Assembly (NCBI GenBank): GCA_018830415.1
Contig: JAHJSJ010000097.1
Coordinates: 1-15,153 of the forward strand
Direction: 5' to 3'
Length of the DNA: 15,153 nucleotides
From: Alphaproteobacteria bacterium
Lineage (GTDB): Bacteria; Pseudomonadota; Alphaproteobacteria; Sphingomonadales; Sphingomonadaceae
Positions 1-7,168 of the stretch are shown here, piece after piece. The position numbers and the translations under genes are program-made. Positions within the stretch are counted from its first letter, which is position 1. The number at the start of each line of letters is the position of its first letter. Under the pieces are notes generated by a model. That model ran no database searches and was not told the origin of the DNA. It saw only the letters and a list, made by a program, of their open reading frames with translations.

Positions 1-624
1 CTGGCCGATGATGCCCACAGCTGTAGCCCCCGTGCGGTTTTGCGCATCGGTGTTTGCCGCACGCCCATCTGGGACCAGGCCGGCGGGGAAATGCAACATG
101 CGCTGCTGGCCTTTGCCGAGCAGTTGCGAAAGGCAGGCCATATCGTCAGCGATGTCGACCTGCGGCCAGAGTTCGATGGCCTGACCGCTGCCCAAACGTT
201 GATCCATCGCTACGAAGCGGCCCGCACGCTTGGGCATATCCGGAACACTCACCCGGATAAAGTCAGCGATGCGTTCCGCACCATGATCGATAGCGGCGCA
301 GCCGACATTGAAGTCGACTATCAGCAGTGCCGCGCGCTACAAAACGAATGCATAGCGCTTTTGCCAGAGGTGTTCGATGCCGTCGATTTGCTGCTGGCAC
401 CGGCTGCACCGGGCACCGCACCTGAGGGATTGACCGCGACTGGAGATCCCGTGTTCCAACGCATGTGGACCGCGCTTGGCACACCCTGCCTTGGCTTTCC
501 TGTCGAGTGGCGATCCGACGGACTGCCGCTGGGACTACAACTTATCGCGATGCGCGAGCACGACCGTCAGTTGCTCGCCGATGCTGCCACCATAACCGCA
601 CACGCTGCCTTGAGGGAGAATTGA
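1..624 (+). CDS. Amidase-signature family hydrolase, C-terminal part (5' end outside window)
   Basis: This is the C-terminal portion of an amidase-signature (AS) enzyme, a family that hydrolyses carboxamides to acid and ammonia. The frame is open from base 1, so the Ser-cisSer-Lys catalytic core lies upstream of the window. What remains shows the typical AS tail: an RIGV strand after the catalytic domain, a DxLLxPAAPGxAPxG stretch near residues 128-144, a GDPxFxRMWTALGTPC segment, and the closing GLPLGLQLI strand. A TTG at 40 could act as a start but would leave no active site, so I treat the gene as truncated by the window edge only. Its stop lies two bases before the next ATG, so it is probably cotranscribed with the M20-like gene. 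The substrate is unknown; beside a maleate isomerase, an amide such as maleamate is conceivable, but this is inference. Confidence 0.85.
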   Translation: MADDAHSCSPRAVLRIGVCRTPIWDQAGGEMQHALLAFAEQLRKAGHIVSDVDLRPEFDGLTAAQTLIHRYEAARTLGHIRNTHPDKVSDAFRTMIDSGAADIEVDYQQCRALQNECIALLPEVFDAVDLLLAPAAPGTAPEGLTATGDPVFQRMWTALGTPCLGFPVEWRSDGLPLGLQLIAMREHDRQLLADAATITAHAALREN

Positions 625-626
625 GC

Positions 627-1952
627 ATGGAACCCACGACTGCGATGCCGTTTACCCCGGAAATGGAAAAGGCTTATGCCACGGCCCGCAATTGCCTGAA
701 CGCGGGGCGCCTCAAGCAGCTGTTGTTCGATATTACCAATATCCATTCGCCGACTGGGGCCACGGGTGAAGTTGTGGAGTTCGTGTCGGGCCGGATGGAG
801 CAGATCGGCCTCAGGCCAACAATCGATCCGATGACCGACATTTCGGCTAATGTTCTCGGGGAACGGCGAGGCTCCGGTGGCGGTGCAACATTGCTGCTCT
901 ATGCGCCGATCGACACCCACCTTGAAGGGGACGAAAGCGATTATCCCTGGGCCGGGCCGGAACAGTTCGTCGATCTCAAGCCAAAAGCGACCATGGTCGA
1001 TGATTGGGTTTACGGCCTTGGATCATCAAATCCCAAGGCGTTGGTGGCGAGCATGATGGAAGTGGCAACGGCCCTAGTCGAGGCAGAGGTGCCGCTGCGG
1101 GGCAATCTCAATGTTGGATTTGCTGATGGTGGCATGCCCGTCACGATTCCCTGGCGTGACAATGCCGGGATGAGTCATGGCCTGCACCATCTTTTCAGCC
1201 GTGGTATGGCACCCGATTTCGCGGTGATCATGAAGCCTTGGAACTGGGTATACCATGAAGAGCCGGGGATGGGCTGGTTCAAGATCCAGGTCAAAGGGAC
1301 GTTGGGCTATGCCGGCGTTCCGCGCGGAACGCCAGGATTCCGCAGCTCGATCGTTCCCGCTGCGACGGTAATCCTCGAACTCGAACAATGGCTGATCGAC
1401 TATGCCGAACGGAATCGTTCAGGTGATGTCTATCCCCATGGCTGGATCGGCGGGGTACGGAGCGGCTGGCCGGAGCGGCCTTCATTTCCGAGTGCCGTCA
1501 CCGAGATATTTTTTGATGTCCGGATCAATCCACGCACCAGTCCAGGTGAAGTGAAGGCGCAATTCGAAGCGTTCATGACCGCCCTGGCGGGCAAGCATCC
1601 CGAAATCGAGTGTGATTGGGACATGTATGGATCCGTTCCCGGCGGATCCACCGATCCGTCCAACTGGATCATCCAGTCGGCAAGGCGGGGATGGGAGCAC
1701 ATCGAAGGCCGGAACTATTCCACACCCGATCCGATGGGCGGGCAGACCGATGGCGCGGCCCTGCGGCGTCTTGGCATTCCTACGGCCCGCATTGGCTGGC
1801 CATGGCCCGCCGAAGGGTCTCCTCTGCCGATCGCCGAAGGACTCGGCGGCATGGGTGCGACATACGTCCCGGACCTCATGCCGTGCCTGGAAAAGATCCT
1901 GTACGCCTGTGTCGACACCCTAATGCGGTCACGCAGCGAGCTGGGCCTTTGA
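627..1952 (+). CDS. M20/M28-fold metallopeptidase homologue lacking canonical zinc ligands
   Basis: The 441-residue product has the overall layout of the M20 family (CPG2, ArgE, DapE): catalytic domain, inserted lid domain around residues 215-325, then the end of the catalytic domain. The start ATG follows an AGGGAG ribosome site and the amidase stop by two bases. Aligned by eye to family motifs, the metal site is gone. The HxD motif reads PID (P94 for His). The bridging Asp of the DDK motif is N135 within SSNPK. The Glu-Glu pair reads D167-G168. The next acidic ligand is K203 in MKPWN. No His stands in the C-terminal GWPWP region near 390-395. The lid His is also replaced, by Y228. The frame is intact and the fold motifs are retained (GGQTDG near 371-376), so this looks like a conserved non-canonical homologue rather than decay. 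Function is unknown: it could be a metal-free hydrolase, a binding protein or a partner of the amidase. Confidence 0.8.
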   Translation: MEPTTAMPFTPEMEKAYATARNCLNAGRLKQLLFDITNIHSPTGATGEVVEFVSGRMEQIGLRPTIDPMTDISANVLGERRGSGGGATLLLYAPIDTHLEGDESDYPWAGPEQFVDLKPKATMVDDWVYGLGSSNPKALVASMMEVATALVEAEVPLRGNLNVGFADGGMPVTIPWRDNAGMSHGLHHLFSRGMAPDFAVIMKPWNWVYHEEPGMGWFKIQVKGTLGYAGVPRGTPGFRSSIVPAATVILELEQWLIDYAERNRSGDVYPHGWIGGVRSGWPERPSFPSAVTEIFFDVRINPRTSPGEVKAQFEAFMTALAGKHPEIECDWDMYGSVPGGSTDPSNWIIQSARRGWEHIEGRNYSTPDPMGGQTDGAALRRLGIPTARIGWPWPAEGSPLPIAEGLGGMGATYVPDLMPCLEKILYACVDTLMRSRSELGL

Positions 1953-2695
1953 CCCAGCAGGGCAAGATTGCGGTCATTACCGGCGCTGGTTCGGGAATCG
2001 GGCGCGCGGTCGCACTAAGGCTTGCACAGCAGGGCGCGACCGTTGTTCTCAATGGCCGGGATCCTGACAAGCTGGAAACTGTCGCCGACGCGGTTGCGCA
2101 AGAAGGCGGCACAGCCGTGGTGCGGCCGGGTGATATTGCCCAGCGCGGCGTGATCCGTGCGCTTATCGCCGGGATCGGCGAGGAATTCGGTCGGATCGAC
2201 CTTGCGTTCAACAATGCCGGTGGTCACGCGGATTTCAAACCCCTTCACACCATCTCTGATGATGAGAGGGAATGGGTGATCGGCCTCAATTTCACGTCCG
2301 CTTACTACTGCATGGTTGAACAGCTGGGCTGGATGGTCCGGTAGGGCAGCGGCGCGATTGTCAACAACGCATCGATCTTTGGCCTGAAAGGGGTACCCGG
2401 AATTGCGCACTATGTTGCGGCAAAGCATGCCGTGATCGGCCTAACGCGGTCAGCGGCACTTGATTACGCCGCAAGCGGTATTCGCATCAATGCAATTTGC
2501 CCCGGCGCGACCGAGACTCCAAACCTGCTGCGGGTTGCAAACGGCGATGCACATGCATTCGATGCGATGATACCTTGGGGACGCGCGGCGCAGCCACCAG
2601 AGATTGCCGATGCCGTTGCTTGGCTCCTTTCCAATGAAGCCCGGTATGTCACCGGTGCCGCCCTGGCAGTCGATGGTGGTATGTCTGCGGGGTAG
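1949..2695 (+). pseudogene. Short-chain dehydrogenase/reductase interrupted by an in-frame amber codon
   Basis: This is a classical SDR (NAD(P)-dependent oxidoreductase) of 248 codons, the normal family length, in a single frame. The start is probably TTG at 1949, overlapping the M20-like stop in a TTGA junction, since the family N-terminus (QGKIAVITGAGSGIG) begins just after it. Visible motifs are the TGAGSGIG nucleotide-binding loop (residues 11-18), NNAG (88-91), N114, catalytic S142 and the YVAAK motif with Y155 and K159, and a VDGG C-terminus. A TAG at 2342-2344 (codon 132) falls just before the GSGAIVNNAS strand, where relatives usually carry Gln, Gly or Lys. One C-to-T change from CAG would explain it. 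Without readthrough the product ends before the catalytic Ser, Tyr and Lys and would be inactive. The rest of the frame is undamaged, so the mutation is recent, suppressed, or a sequencing error. Confidence 0.88.
2342..2344 (+). other. In-frame amber (TAG) interrupting the SDR gene
   Basis: The frame that begins at 1949 meets TAG here and then runs open in the same frame to the stop at 2693-2695. The reading on both sides is convincing SDR sequence, with no insertion, deletion or frameshift. Confidence 0.9.
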
Positions 2696-2702
2696 CGAAC
2701 GA

Positions 2703-3251
2703 TCAAGGGGCCCGATTCAAAGTGGCTGACGTTCGCGCCGATTCTTCGTAGACCCCAGTCAAAAATGACAAAAGCTCATTCGCATCTTCAACACGGCTAT
2801 CAAATTCAGCAATACTTCTGAGTTTTCCGATCAAAATTTCACTTCTCAGTCGCGAATATTCATTCGTCAATCGTTCGCCAAGATCGGTGATCGAGTAGGT
2901 ATAACTTTTGGTTCCAGCCTCTTTACTTTTTTGGATCAAACCAGAGCTTTCAAGCTTGCGCAGGCTGTACTGAATGTTCGGAAGATCATCCCGGTTCAGC
3001 AGCCTTGCGATCGTCGCCCCGCTTTTCGGGCGGTTCTGCATCCGGATTACATGCAGGATGACGTGCTCGCCATGCTTCAGTTCCGACAGGCCGACCATTT
3101 CATCGACCGACGCTACCCATCTTGAAAAGGCTTCGAGAACGCGGAGCACCGAAAACTCAAGTTCGGTCAACTTGAATTCGGTTTCATCCTTGGCGAGGTG
3201 CCAGTTGCGATAATATGTTGGTTCCATTGCCGAACGGGCTACCTTTTTCAT
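2703..3251 (-). CDS. MarR-like winged-helix transcriptional regulator
   Basis: The 182-residue protein has the architecture of MarR-type winged-helix regulators. An N-terminal helix region is followed by a helix-turn-helix/wing around residues 65-130, with a MQNRPKSGATIARLLNRDDLPNIQ segment, a recognition-helix stretch SLRKLESSGLIQKSKE and a basic wing (GTKSYTYSITDLGERL). A long C-terminal dimerisation helix follows. It starts at ATG 3251, 24 bases after the maleate isomerase stop on the same strand, so the two genes probably form an operon. MarR proteins bind palindromes as dimers and release on binding a ligand, often the pathway substrate. The palindrome at 4125-4139 in the divergent promoter region is the obvious target. 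NicR, which controls nicotinate degradation beside nicE in Pseudomonas, is also MarR type, but I do not claim orthology. It ends 7 bases from the convergent SDR stop. Confidence 0.8.
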   Translation of the reverse strand: MKKVARSAMEPTYYRNWHLAKDETEFKLTELEFSVLRVLEAFSRWVASVDEMVGLSELKHGEHVILHVIRMQNRPKSGATIARLLNRDDLPNIQYSLRKLESSGLIQKSKEAGTKSYTYSITDLGERLTNEYSRLRSEILIGKLRSIAEFDSRVEDANELLSFLTGVYEESARTSATLNRAP

Positions 3252-3275
3252 GCAAATTTAGACTGCCCCTATCCA

Positions 3276-4031
3276 TCAAACATTCTGCAATGACAAGGCT
3301 GCGCCAAATCCTGGCACGACCGGATCAAGGTCCAATGCCTTAAGCATCTGACGCACCGTGCAGCTCGATGCCGTAACGACTGGCAGGCCGAATTTCTGTT
3401 CGGCCGCATCGATCGCTGCGGCCGCAGGCATCTGCACGCAGGCAGACAGGACCAGCGCCTGCGCCCCGGCAAGATCGATCTCGGACGCTGCTTCCAGAGC
3501 CAGCTCCGGCGCTCTCAGCCCGACGGCCAGATTATCCGAAATTTCGAGTGCGCGAGAGGCGCAAACTTCGATGCCTTCAGCCTCGATGTAATCAATCACG
3601 GTCTGGGTCAGCGGCTTCATATAGGGCGCCAGAATTGCAACCTTGCGCAGCCCCAGTTCCTGAAGAGTGGTGATCAGTGCCCCCGCGCTTGAAACGACGG
3701 GCGAACTCGCACCTTCCTTGCGCGCAACTTCCGCAAGCTTGGTCTGACTTTCACAGTGATAACCTGGCCCCATCGCCATGATCGCAACCAGGCAGGCGTA
3801 TCCCATGACATCGACTCGCGCATCGGCAAGTTCCGCAGCGCAGCGCAAACTTTGCGCATCCATGGCCGCCAGCTCTTCCTTGACGACATGCATCATGCGC
3901 ATGCGGCTGGAATGGAACGTGAAGCGCTCAGGATAATGACTTTCCCGCGCCCTTAGCATAGCCGGAATTTCTGTTTCCATCGTGGTGTTGGAGCTCGGCA
4001 CGATCTGGCCGATGCGGTAATTTCTTGTCAT
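3276..4031 (-). CDS. maiA: Maleate cis-trans isomerase (Asp/Glu racemase superfamily)
   Basis: This enzyme converts maleate to fumarate, the last step of nicotinate-type and related ring-cleavage pathways, feeding the TCA cycle. With the chosen start the product is 251 residues, matching the family length of about 250, and begins MTRNYRIGQIVPSSN, which lines up with the NicE/MaiA N-terminus as I remember it. Visible motifs are PSSNTTMETEIPAML (residues 12-26), FHSSRMRM (39-46), the first catalytic Cys in GYACLVAIMA (C80), APYMKPLT (135-142) and the second catalytic Cys in LSACVQM (C198). The frame extends upstream to an ATG at 4109, but those 26 extra residues have no family counterpart and would begin at or before the predicted transcription start, so ATG 4031 is preferred. 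Hydantoin racemase and arylmalonate decarboxylase belong to the same superfamily, but the close motif match makes maleate isomerase the best call. It is probably the first gene of an operon with the MarR-like regulator. Confidence 0.9.
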   Translation of the reverse strand: MTRNYRIGQIVPSSNTTMETEIPAMLRARESHYPERFTFHSSRMRMMHVVKEELAAMDAQSLRCAAELADARVDVMGYACLVAIMAMGPGYHCESQTKLAEVARKEGASSPVVSSAGALITTLQELGLRKVAILAPYMKPLTQTVIDYIEAEGIEVCASRALEISDNLAVGLRAPELALEAASEIDLAGAQALVLSACVQMPAAAAIDAAEQKFGLPVVTASSCTVRQMLKALDLDPVVPGFGAALSLQNV

Positions 4032-4109
4032 TTGTCTAGTGCCAATCCCGTTCCAGCGTATCATCACGCGCCCCACAATAAATTGCGATGTCGCGAGATT
4101 TATGTTCAT

Positions 4110-4137
4110 TTATTATAAAATATCGATTGAATGTCAA
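4110..4137 (-). promoter_or_regulatory. Candidate promoter of the maleate isomerase-regulator operon
   Basis: On the - strand, a perfect TTGACA -35 box lies at 4137-4132. TATAAT (4117-4112, spacing 14) and TAATAA (spacing 16) follow it as -10 candidates. Transcription would start near 4100, giving a leader of about 70 bases before ATG 4031. The box match is seen directly; promoter use is inferred. Confidence 0.55.
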
Positions 4138-4139
4138 TC
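4125..4139. promoter_or_regulatory. Palindrome GATTGA-ATG-TCAATC, candidate MarR operator
   Basis: Six-base arms pair perfectly around a three-base centre. The site overlaps the TTGACA box of the - strand promoter and lies in the only divergent intergenic region of the catabolic cluster, where a MarR dimer could control both operons. Size and symmetry suit a MarR site; binding is inferred. Confidence 0.5.
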
Positions 4140-4232
4140 AATATTGTAAGTAAGCTGAATTCTCTGGTTGGATGGCATCCAGCCGATAACGGACAGGTCG
4201 CAGCAGGGCACGAGCGTCGCTGGAGAGGAAGA

Positions 4233-4352
4233 ATGGCAAACATGGATACCCGGAAAATTCTCACTGAAACAGGGTGTAACAAGGTGGTTGGCGAGCTGAA
4301 GGGCGCGATCGTCGATGGCGGGCTTGACTTTGTCGATGGGCGCGGGTGTTGA
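4233..4352 (+). CDS. Small ORF (39 aa) upstream of the MDR oxidoreductase, function unknown
   Basis: A 39-residue frame starts at an ATG behind a strong GGAGAGG ribosome site (4222-4228) and ends in a TTGA junction whose TTG is a possible start of the next gene. The product is small and soluble-looking (MANMDTRKILTETG..., ending VDGRGC). I recognise no family. It may be a real translationally coupled peptide, a leader, or the remnant of a longer N-terminal gene. The good ribosome site and the exact overlap argue for translation; the lack of recognised homology argues for caution. The same frame is open further upstream to 4131 with no ribosome site there. Confidence 0.4.
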   Translation: MANMDTRKILTETGCNKVVGELKGAIVDGGLDFVDGRGC

Positions 4353-5473
4353 CCGGCGTGCAGACGCGGCAGCTCGTTTCTCGACTTGATATCAAGGGCA
4401 ACCTTGAGGTGACGCTCAGAATGGCCGAGGTTCACGCCTCTGGGCCTCATGGCTTGACCGTGCAGATGGATGCCGCACCGATCAATCCGGCGGACGTAAA
4501 GGCGATGTTCTGCGGGATCGCCCTCGCGGACCTTCAGTTTAGCAACGAACACGGGATCCCGGTGGTCCGTGGTCAGCTGTCCCGTCAGGCGTTGTCAGCG
4601 CATGCCAGCCGGATCGGCAAGGACGTTCCGCTTGGAAATGAAGGCACCGGCCTGGTCGTTGCGACCGGCGATTCCGACGATGTCCGGGGCATGCTGGGTC
4701 AACGGGTATCAATGGCGTCGTCGGGGACATTCGCCGATCTGCGCTCGGTTTCGGTCGATGACTGCATTGTCATGCCGTCATCAGCCAGTGCGGAATCCTC
4801 AGCATCAGCGTGGATCAACCCGATGACGGCTCTGGCGATGACTGAAACCATGCTGCGGGAAGGCCATCGCGCCCTTGTTCTGACTGCAGCTGGATCGAGC
4901 CTAGGCAAAATGCTCAACCGCCTGTGCCTCGAAGACTCCATTCCGTTAGTCAACGTTGTCCGGTCACAAGAGGCGGTATGCATGTTGCGCGATATTGGGG
5001 CGCGGTACGTCTGCGACAGCTCGGATGACGGATTTTCTGGGCAACTGCTCGACGCCCTGATTGGCAGCGGCGCGACACTGGCCTTCGATGCCACGGGCGG
5101 AGGCGCGTTGGCGGGGAAAATATTGCTGACTATGGAGCAGGCCGCCGTGCGTCACGCACAAATTGCCGATCGGTATGGTTCGACGGTTCATAAGCAACTC
5201 TATTTCTTTGGCGGTCTCGATCCCACTCCAGTGACTTTTTCGAGATCATTCGGCATGGCGTGGGGCATGGGAGGCTGGCTGCTTCAGTCGGTTCTTGCAA
5301 ATTTTGAACCGTCTGTCGTTGCAGCAATGAAAGCCCGAGTCCGAGAGTCGCTGAATTCCGTGTTCGCCAGTGAATACCGCAAAGTGATTGCTCTTGAAGA
5401 TATGCTCCTTCCTGACAACATCGCAGATTATGCCCAGCTTGGAACTGGCGGGAAAGTATTGATCAAACCATGA
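4346..5473 (+). CDS. Zinc-free MDR-family oxidoreductase (quinone/NADH oxidoreductase-like)
   Basis: The 375-residue protein belongs to the medium-chain dehydrogenase/reductase superfamily. It has the GroES-like N-domain signature AAPINPADV (residues 43-51), the substrate-entry motif PLGNEGTG (95-102), a Rossmann domain opening with LVLTAAGSSLGKMLNRL (177-193), and FDATGGG near 247. The alcohol dehydrogenase zinc-binding Cys/His set is absent, as in quinone and enoyl reductases. The sequence resembles a subgroup annotated as zinc-binding dehydrogenase or NADH oxidoreductase that shares the NPMTALAMTE, YGSTxHKQ and FGMAWGMGGWLL segments. The start is GTG 4346 or TTG 4349; the ribosome site is weak and the TTG overlaps the preceding small ORF. 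The stop overlaps the flavin reductase start by four bases (ATGA), indicating coupling. A reduction of an unsaturated or carbonyl intermediate in the cluster's pathway is likely; the substrate is unknown. Confidence 0.85.
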   Translation: MLTGVQTRQLVSRLDIKGNLEVTLRMAEVHASGPHGLTVQMDAAPINPADVKAMFCGIALADLQFSNEHGIPVVRGQLSRQALSAHASRIGKDVPLGNEGTGLVVATGDSDDVRGMLGQRVSMASSGTFADLRSVSVDDCIVMPSSASAESSASAWINPMTALAMTETMLREGHRALVLTAAGSSLGKMLNRLCLEDSIPLVNVVRSQEAVCMLRDIGARYVCDSSDDGFSGQLLDALIGSGATLAFDATGGGALAGKILLTMEQAAVRHAQIADRYGSTVHKQLYFFGGLDPTPVTFSRSFGMAWGMGGWLLQSVLANFEPSVVAAMKARVRESLNSVFASEYRKVIALEDMLLPDNIADYAQLGTGGKVLIKP

Positions 5474-6093
5474 CTAACGGCGCTTCTTCCTATCATGTAT
5501 TTCGCGTTGCCGATGGACACGGTCTGCGCAGGAATCCCTTGAAGGCAATAATTGCACCACGCCCGATTGCCTGGGTCTCAACCGTATCGAATGCCGGAAT
5601 CGGCAATTTGGCACCTTACAGCTTCTTCAATATGGTCAACGACCGACCGCCTATGTTGATGTTTTCAAGCATTGGTCGCAAAGACACCGTGAACAACATA
5701 GCAGAAACTGGAGAATTTTCAATCAGCACGGCTTCGCGCAGTCAGGTTGACGTGTTGAATTGTACGTCGCAAAATTTTGAGCCGACGGTCGATGAGTTTG
5801 ACCTTGCCGGTCTTGCGCGCAAGGCGGCGTCCCTGATCCGCCCAGCAGGCGTAGCAGGCAGCCCGGCAATCCTGGAATGCCGCAGTGTCGAAGTGCGACA
5901 ATTGACAACATTAGCCGGACAACTGATCGACACCTGGATGGTCATTGGTGAAGTCTTAGCAGTTCATCTTAGCCAAGACTGCATTGTGGACGGGGTCTAC
6001 CGGACGGAACTGGCCAATCCGGTACTCCGGGCAGGCTACGCGGGCGACTATTGGGAAATAGCAGACCCTGGAAAATTCGTGCTCGATCGGTAG
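5470..6093 (+). CDS. Flavin reductase-like, FMN-binding split-barrel protein (DIM6/NTAB type)
   Basis: The 207-residue product matches the COG1853 flavin reductase-like family, which binds FMN in a split barrel. It has the RPIAWVSTVSNAGIGNLAPYSFFNM core in residues 31-55, RPPMLMFSS (59-67) and KDTVNNI (71-77). Members reduce flavin for partner monooxygenases or act on their own bound FMN. No oxygenase component is visible in this window, so a partner would lie to the left of base 1 or elsewhere. The ATG overlaps the MDR stop in an ATGA junction, so the two oxidoreductases are probably made together. This is the last recognisable gene of the catabolic cluster. Confidence 0.87.
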   Translation: MTNGASSYHVFRVADGHGLRRNPLKAIIAPRPIAWVSTVSNAGIGNLAPYSFFNMVNDRPPMLMFSSIGRKDTVNNIAETGEFSISTASRSQVDVLNCTSQNFEPTVDEFDLAGLARKAASLIRPAGVAGSPAILECRSVEVRQLTTLAGQLIDTWMVIGEVLAVHLSQDCIVDGVYRTELANPVLRAGYAGDYWEIADPGKFVLDR

Positions 6094-6715
6094 TTCGATT
6101 TTACCGGAAAGCGTGTCGTCCTGCAAAGCGTGGGGCGGGGACGGCTGTCTGGAATCAAATGCAATCTCTGAAAGCAACCCGATGTTCCTGATAGCGGCTC
6201 CGGTCATATCGCCATCATTCAACAATGATCCCATATAAAGAGACGTCTTTGGTTTTTCCCTCACGGTGAAATCCAATGGTACGACTTTTCAAGTTCAAAT
6301 CTGCTATTCGTTCGGCTGGAACACCGCACCGGCTCTGGTTGACGCAGTCGCGTCAACGGCGCGATCAGCCCGTCCCGTTGCCTCGCAGTCATTATGTGAG
6401 TCCCCGACTTCCGGAAATAGCGTGCAGATCATTTGCGCAGATGGAGCGCGTAAACGGATTGCGCTGATCGGGTTCCTACGCCCTGAACCTAAGACCGGCA
6501 GAATGATAAGCAATGAGTGCATGAGACCCTTTGTGCTAGTTCAATCATCTGCCGCATTCATGGTAGCCAGGTATCAGTTCGTTGCGTGCCTAAACTATCA
6601 CCTCAGAAAAGTTGCAGCGATCTTTGGACGGGACGGTAAAAATGCTATCAACCGAATCGCTTGGCTGCATTTCGGTCCAGTTTGGTTTGGTACCTGCTAA
6701 TGCTCAATTGACACC
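6094..6715. other. Gene-poor right flank of the left island
   Basis: No gene can be supported here. Frames on both strands are up to 144 codons, but they lack family motifs and convincing ribosome sites. I found no integrase, transposase or terminal inverted repeat. The stretch may be decayed cargo next to the island end that follows it. Confidence 0.4.
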
Positions 6716-6879
6716 GAATGTTGATGGATACCGGATTCTTCAATGGCTTCAAAATAAGGTTTCAAAAACAACAGGATAGGATCCTGACGGACTTTGCTTC
6801 GGCATACGTCCCGAAAAAATATTTTTTTGCTATATATTCCAACAACTTAACTCTTGGAGAAACAATCGAGTGGGAGTAG
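6716..6879 (+). repeat. Diverged direct repeat, copy 1: island right end plus guaA-derived att core
   Basis: This block matches 9846-10009 in length (164 bases) and in ordered shared words: GAATGTTGATGGA at its start (6716-6728), ATAGGAT, TGACGGAC, TCGGCAT, CTTAAC at the same offset (130), and the 16-base att core at its end. The parts between are AT-rich and diverged with small compensating gaps. This is what related but different islands sharing integrase arm sites would show. Confidence 0.75.
6864..6879 (+). mobile_element. att core, copy 1: remnant of the guaA 3' end
   Basis: The 16 bases AATCGAGTGGGAGTAG read Ile-Glu-Trp-Glu-stop in one frame, the conserved C-terminus of GMP synthase (GuaA). 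No guaA reading frame precedes it. The guaA 3' end is an established island integration site, and an isolated copy marks an old attachment junction. Confidence 0.75.
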
Positions 6880-7086
6880 GGGTGTGGCGTAGAATCAGAG
6901 AGTATTGCGTTGAATCGCAAGGGTTTGGCGGAAGCTTTGTTGATAATCCATGGCCGTTTGTCCAACGTGGCACTTTTGGCATAAGTTGTTGAAAAATATG
7001 AACGCGATGAGTGCTGGGAATGAGGCTACCCCATGAAAACAACGGTATTCTAGACGGTAACCGCGCTCGCCACACCTTTGGGCTGA

Positions 7087-7129
7087 CAAATGACCGTCAG
7101 GTTGACGTCAATCGGTTGGCGGTCATTTG
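7087..7129. promoter_or_regulatory. Nested palindrome upstream of the DUF/SWIM pair
   Basis: Perfect 10-base inverted arms CAAATGACCG (7087-7096) and CGGTCATTTG (7120-7129) enclose a second perfect palindrome, TTGACGTCAA (7102-7111). The structure ends 39 bases before the ATG at 7169. It could be an operator for a dimeric regulator or an RNA hairpin in the leader. No U-tract follows, so it is not a standard terminator. Confidence 0.5.
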
Positions 7130-7168
7130 CAATTGGTCACGCGGGTTGGGGAGGAGAGGGTTGCTGAA

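Noticed and set aside
2342..2344. Amber codon as a site for pyrrolysine or programmed readthrough
   Set aside because: No readthrough context or pyrrolysine machinery is visible, and an SDR needs no special residue at this position; mutation or error is simpler.
4032..4109. 26-residue N-terminal extension of the maleate isomerase
   Set aside because: The extension has no counterpart in the family and would start at or before the predicted transcription start.
6266..6700. 144-codon + strand frame in the gene-poor stretch
   Set aside because: No family motif, no good ribosome site, and competing frames of similar length on both strands; I cannot support it as a gene.
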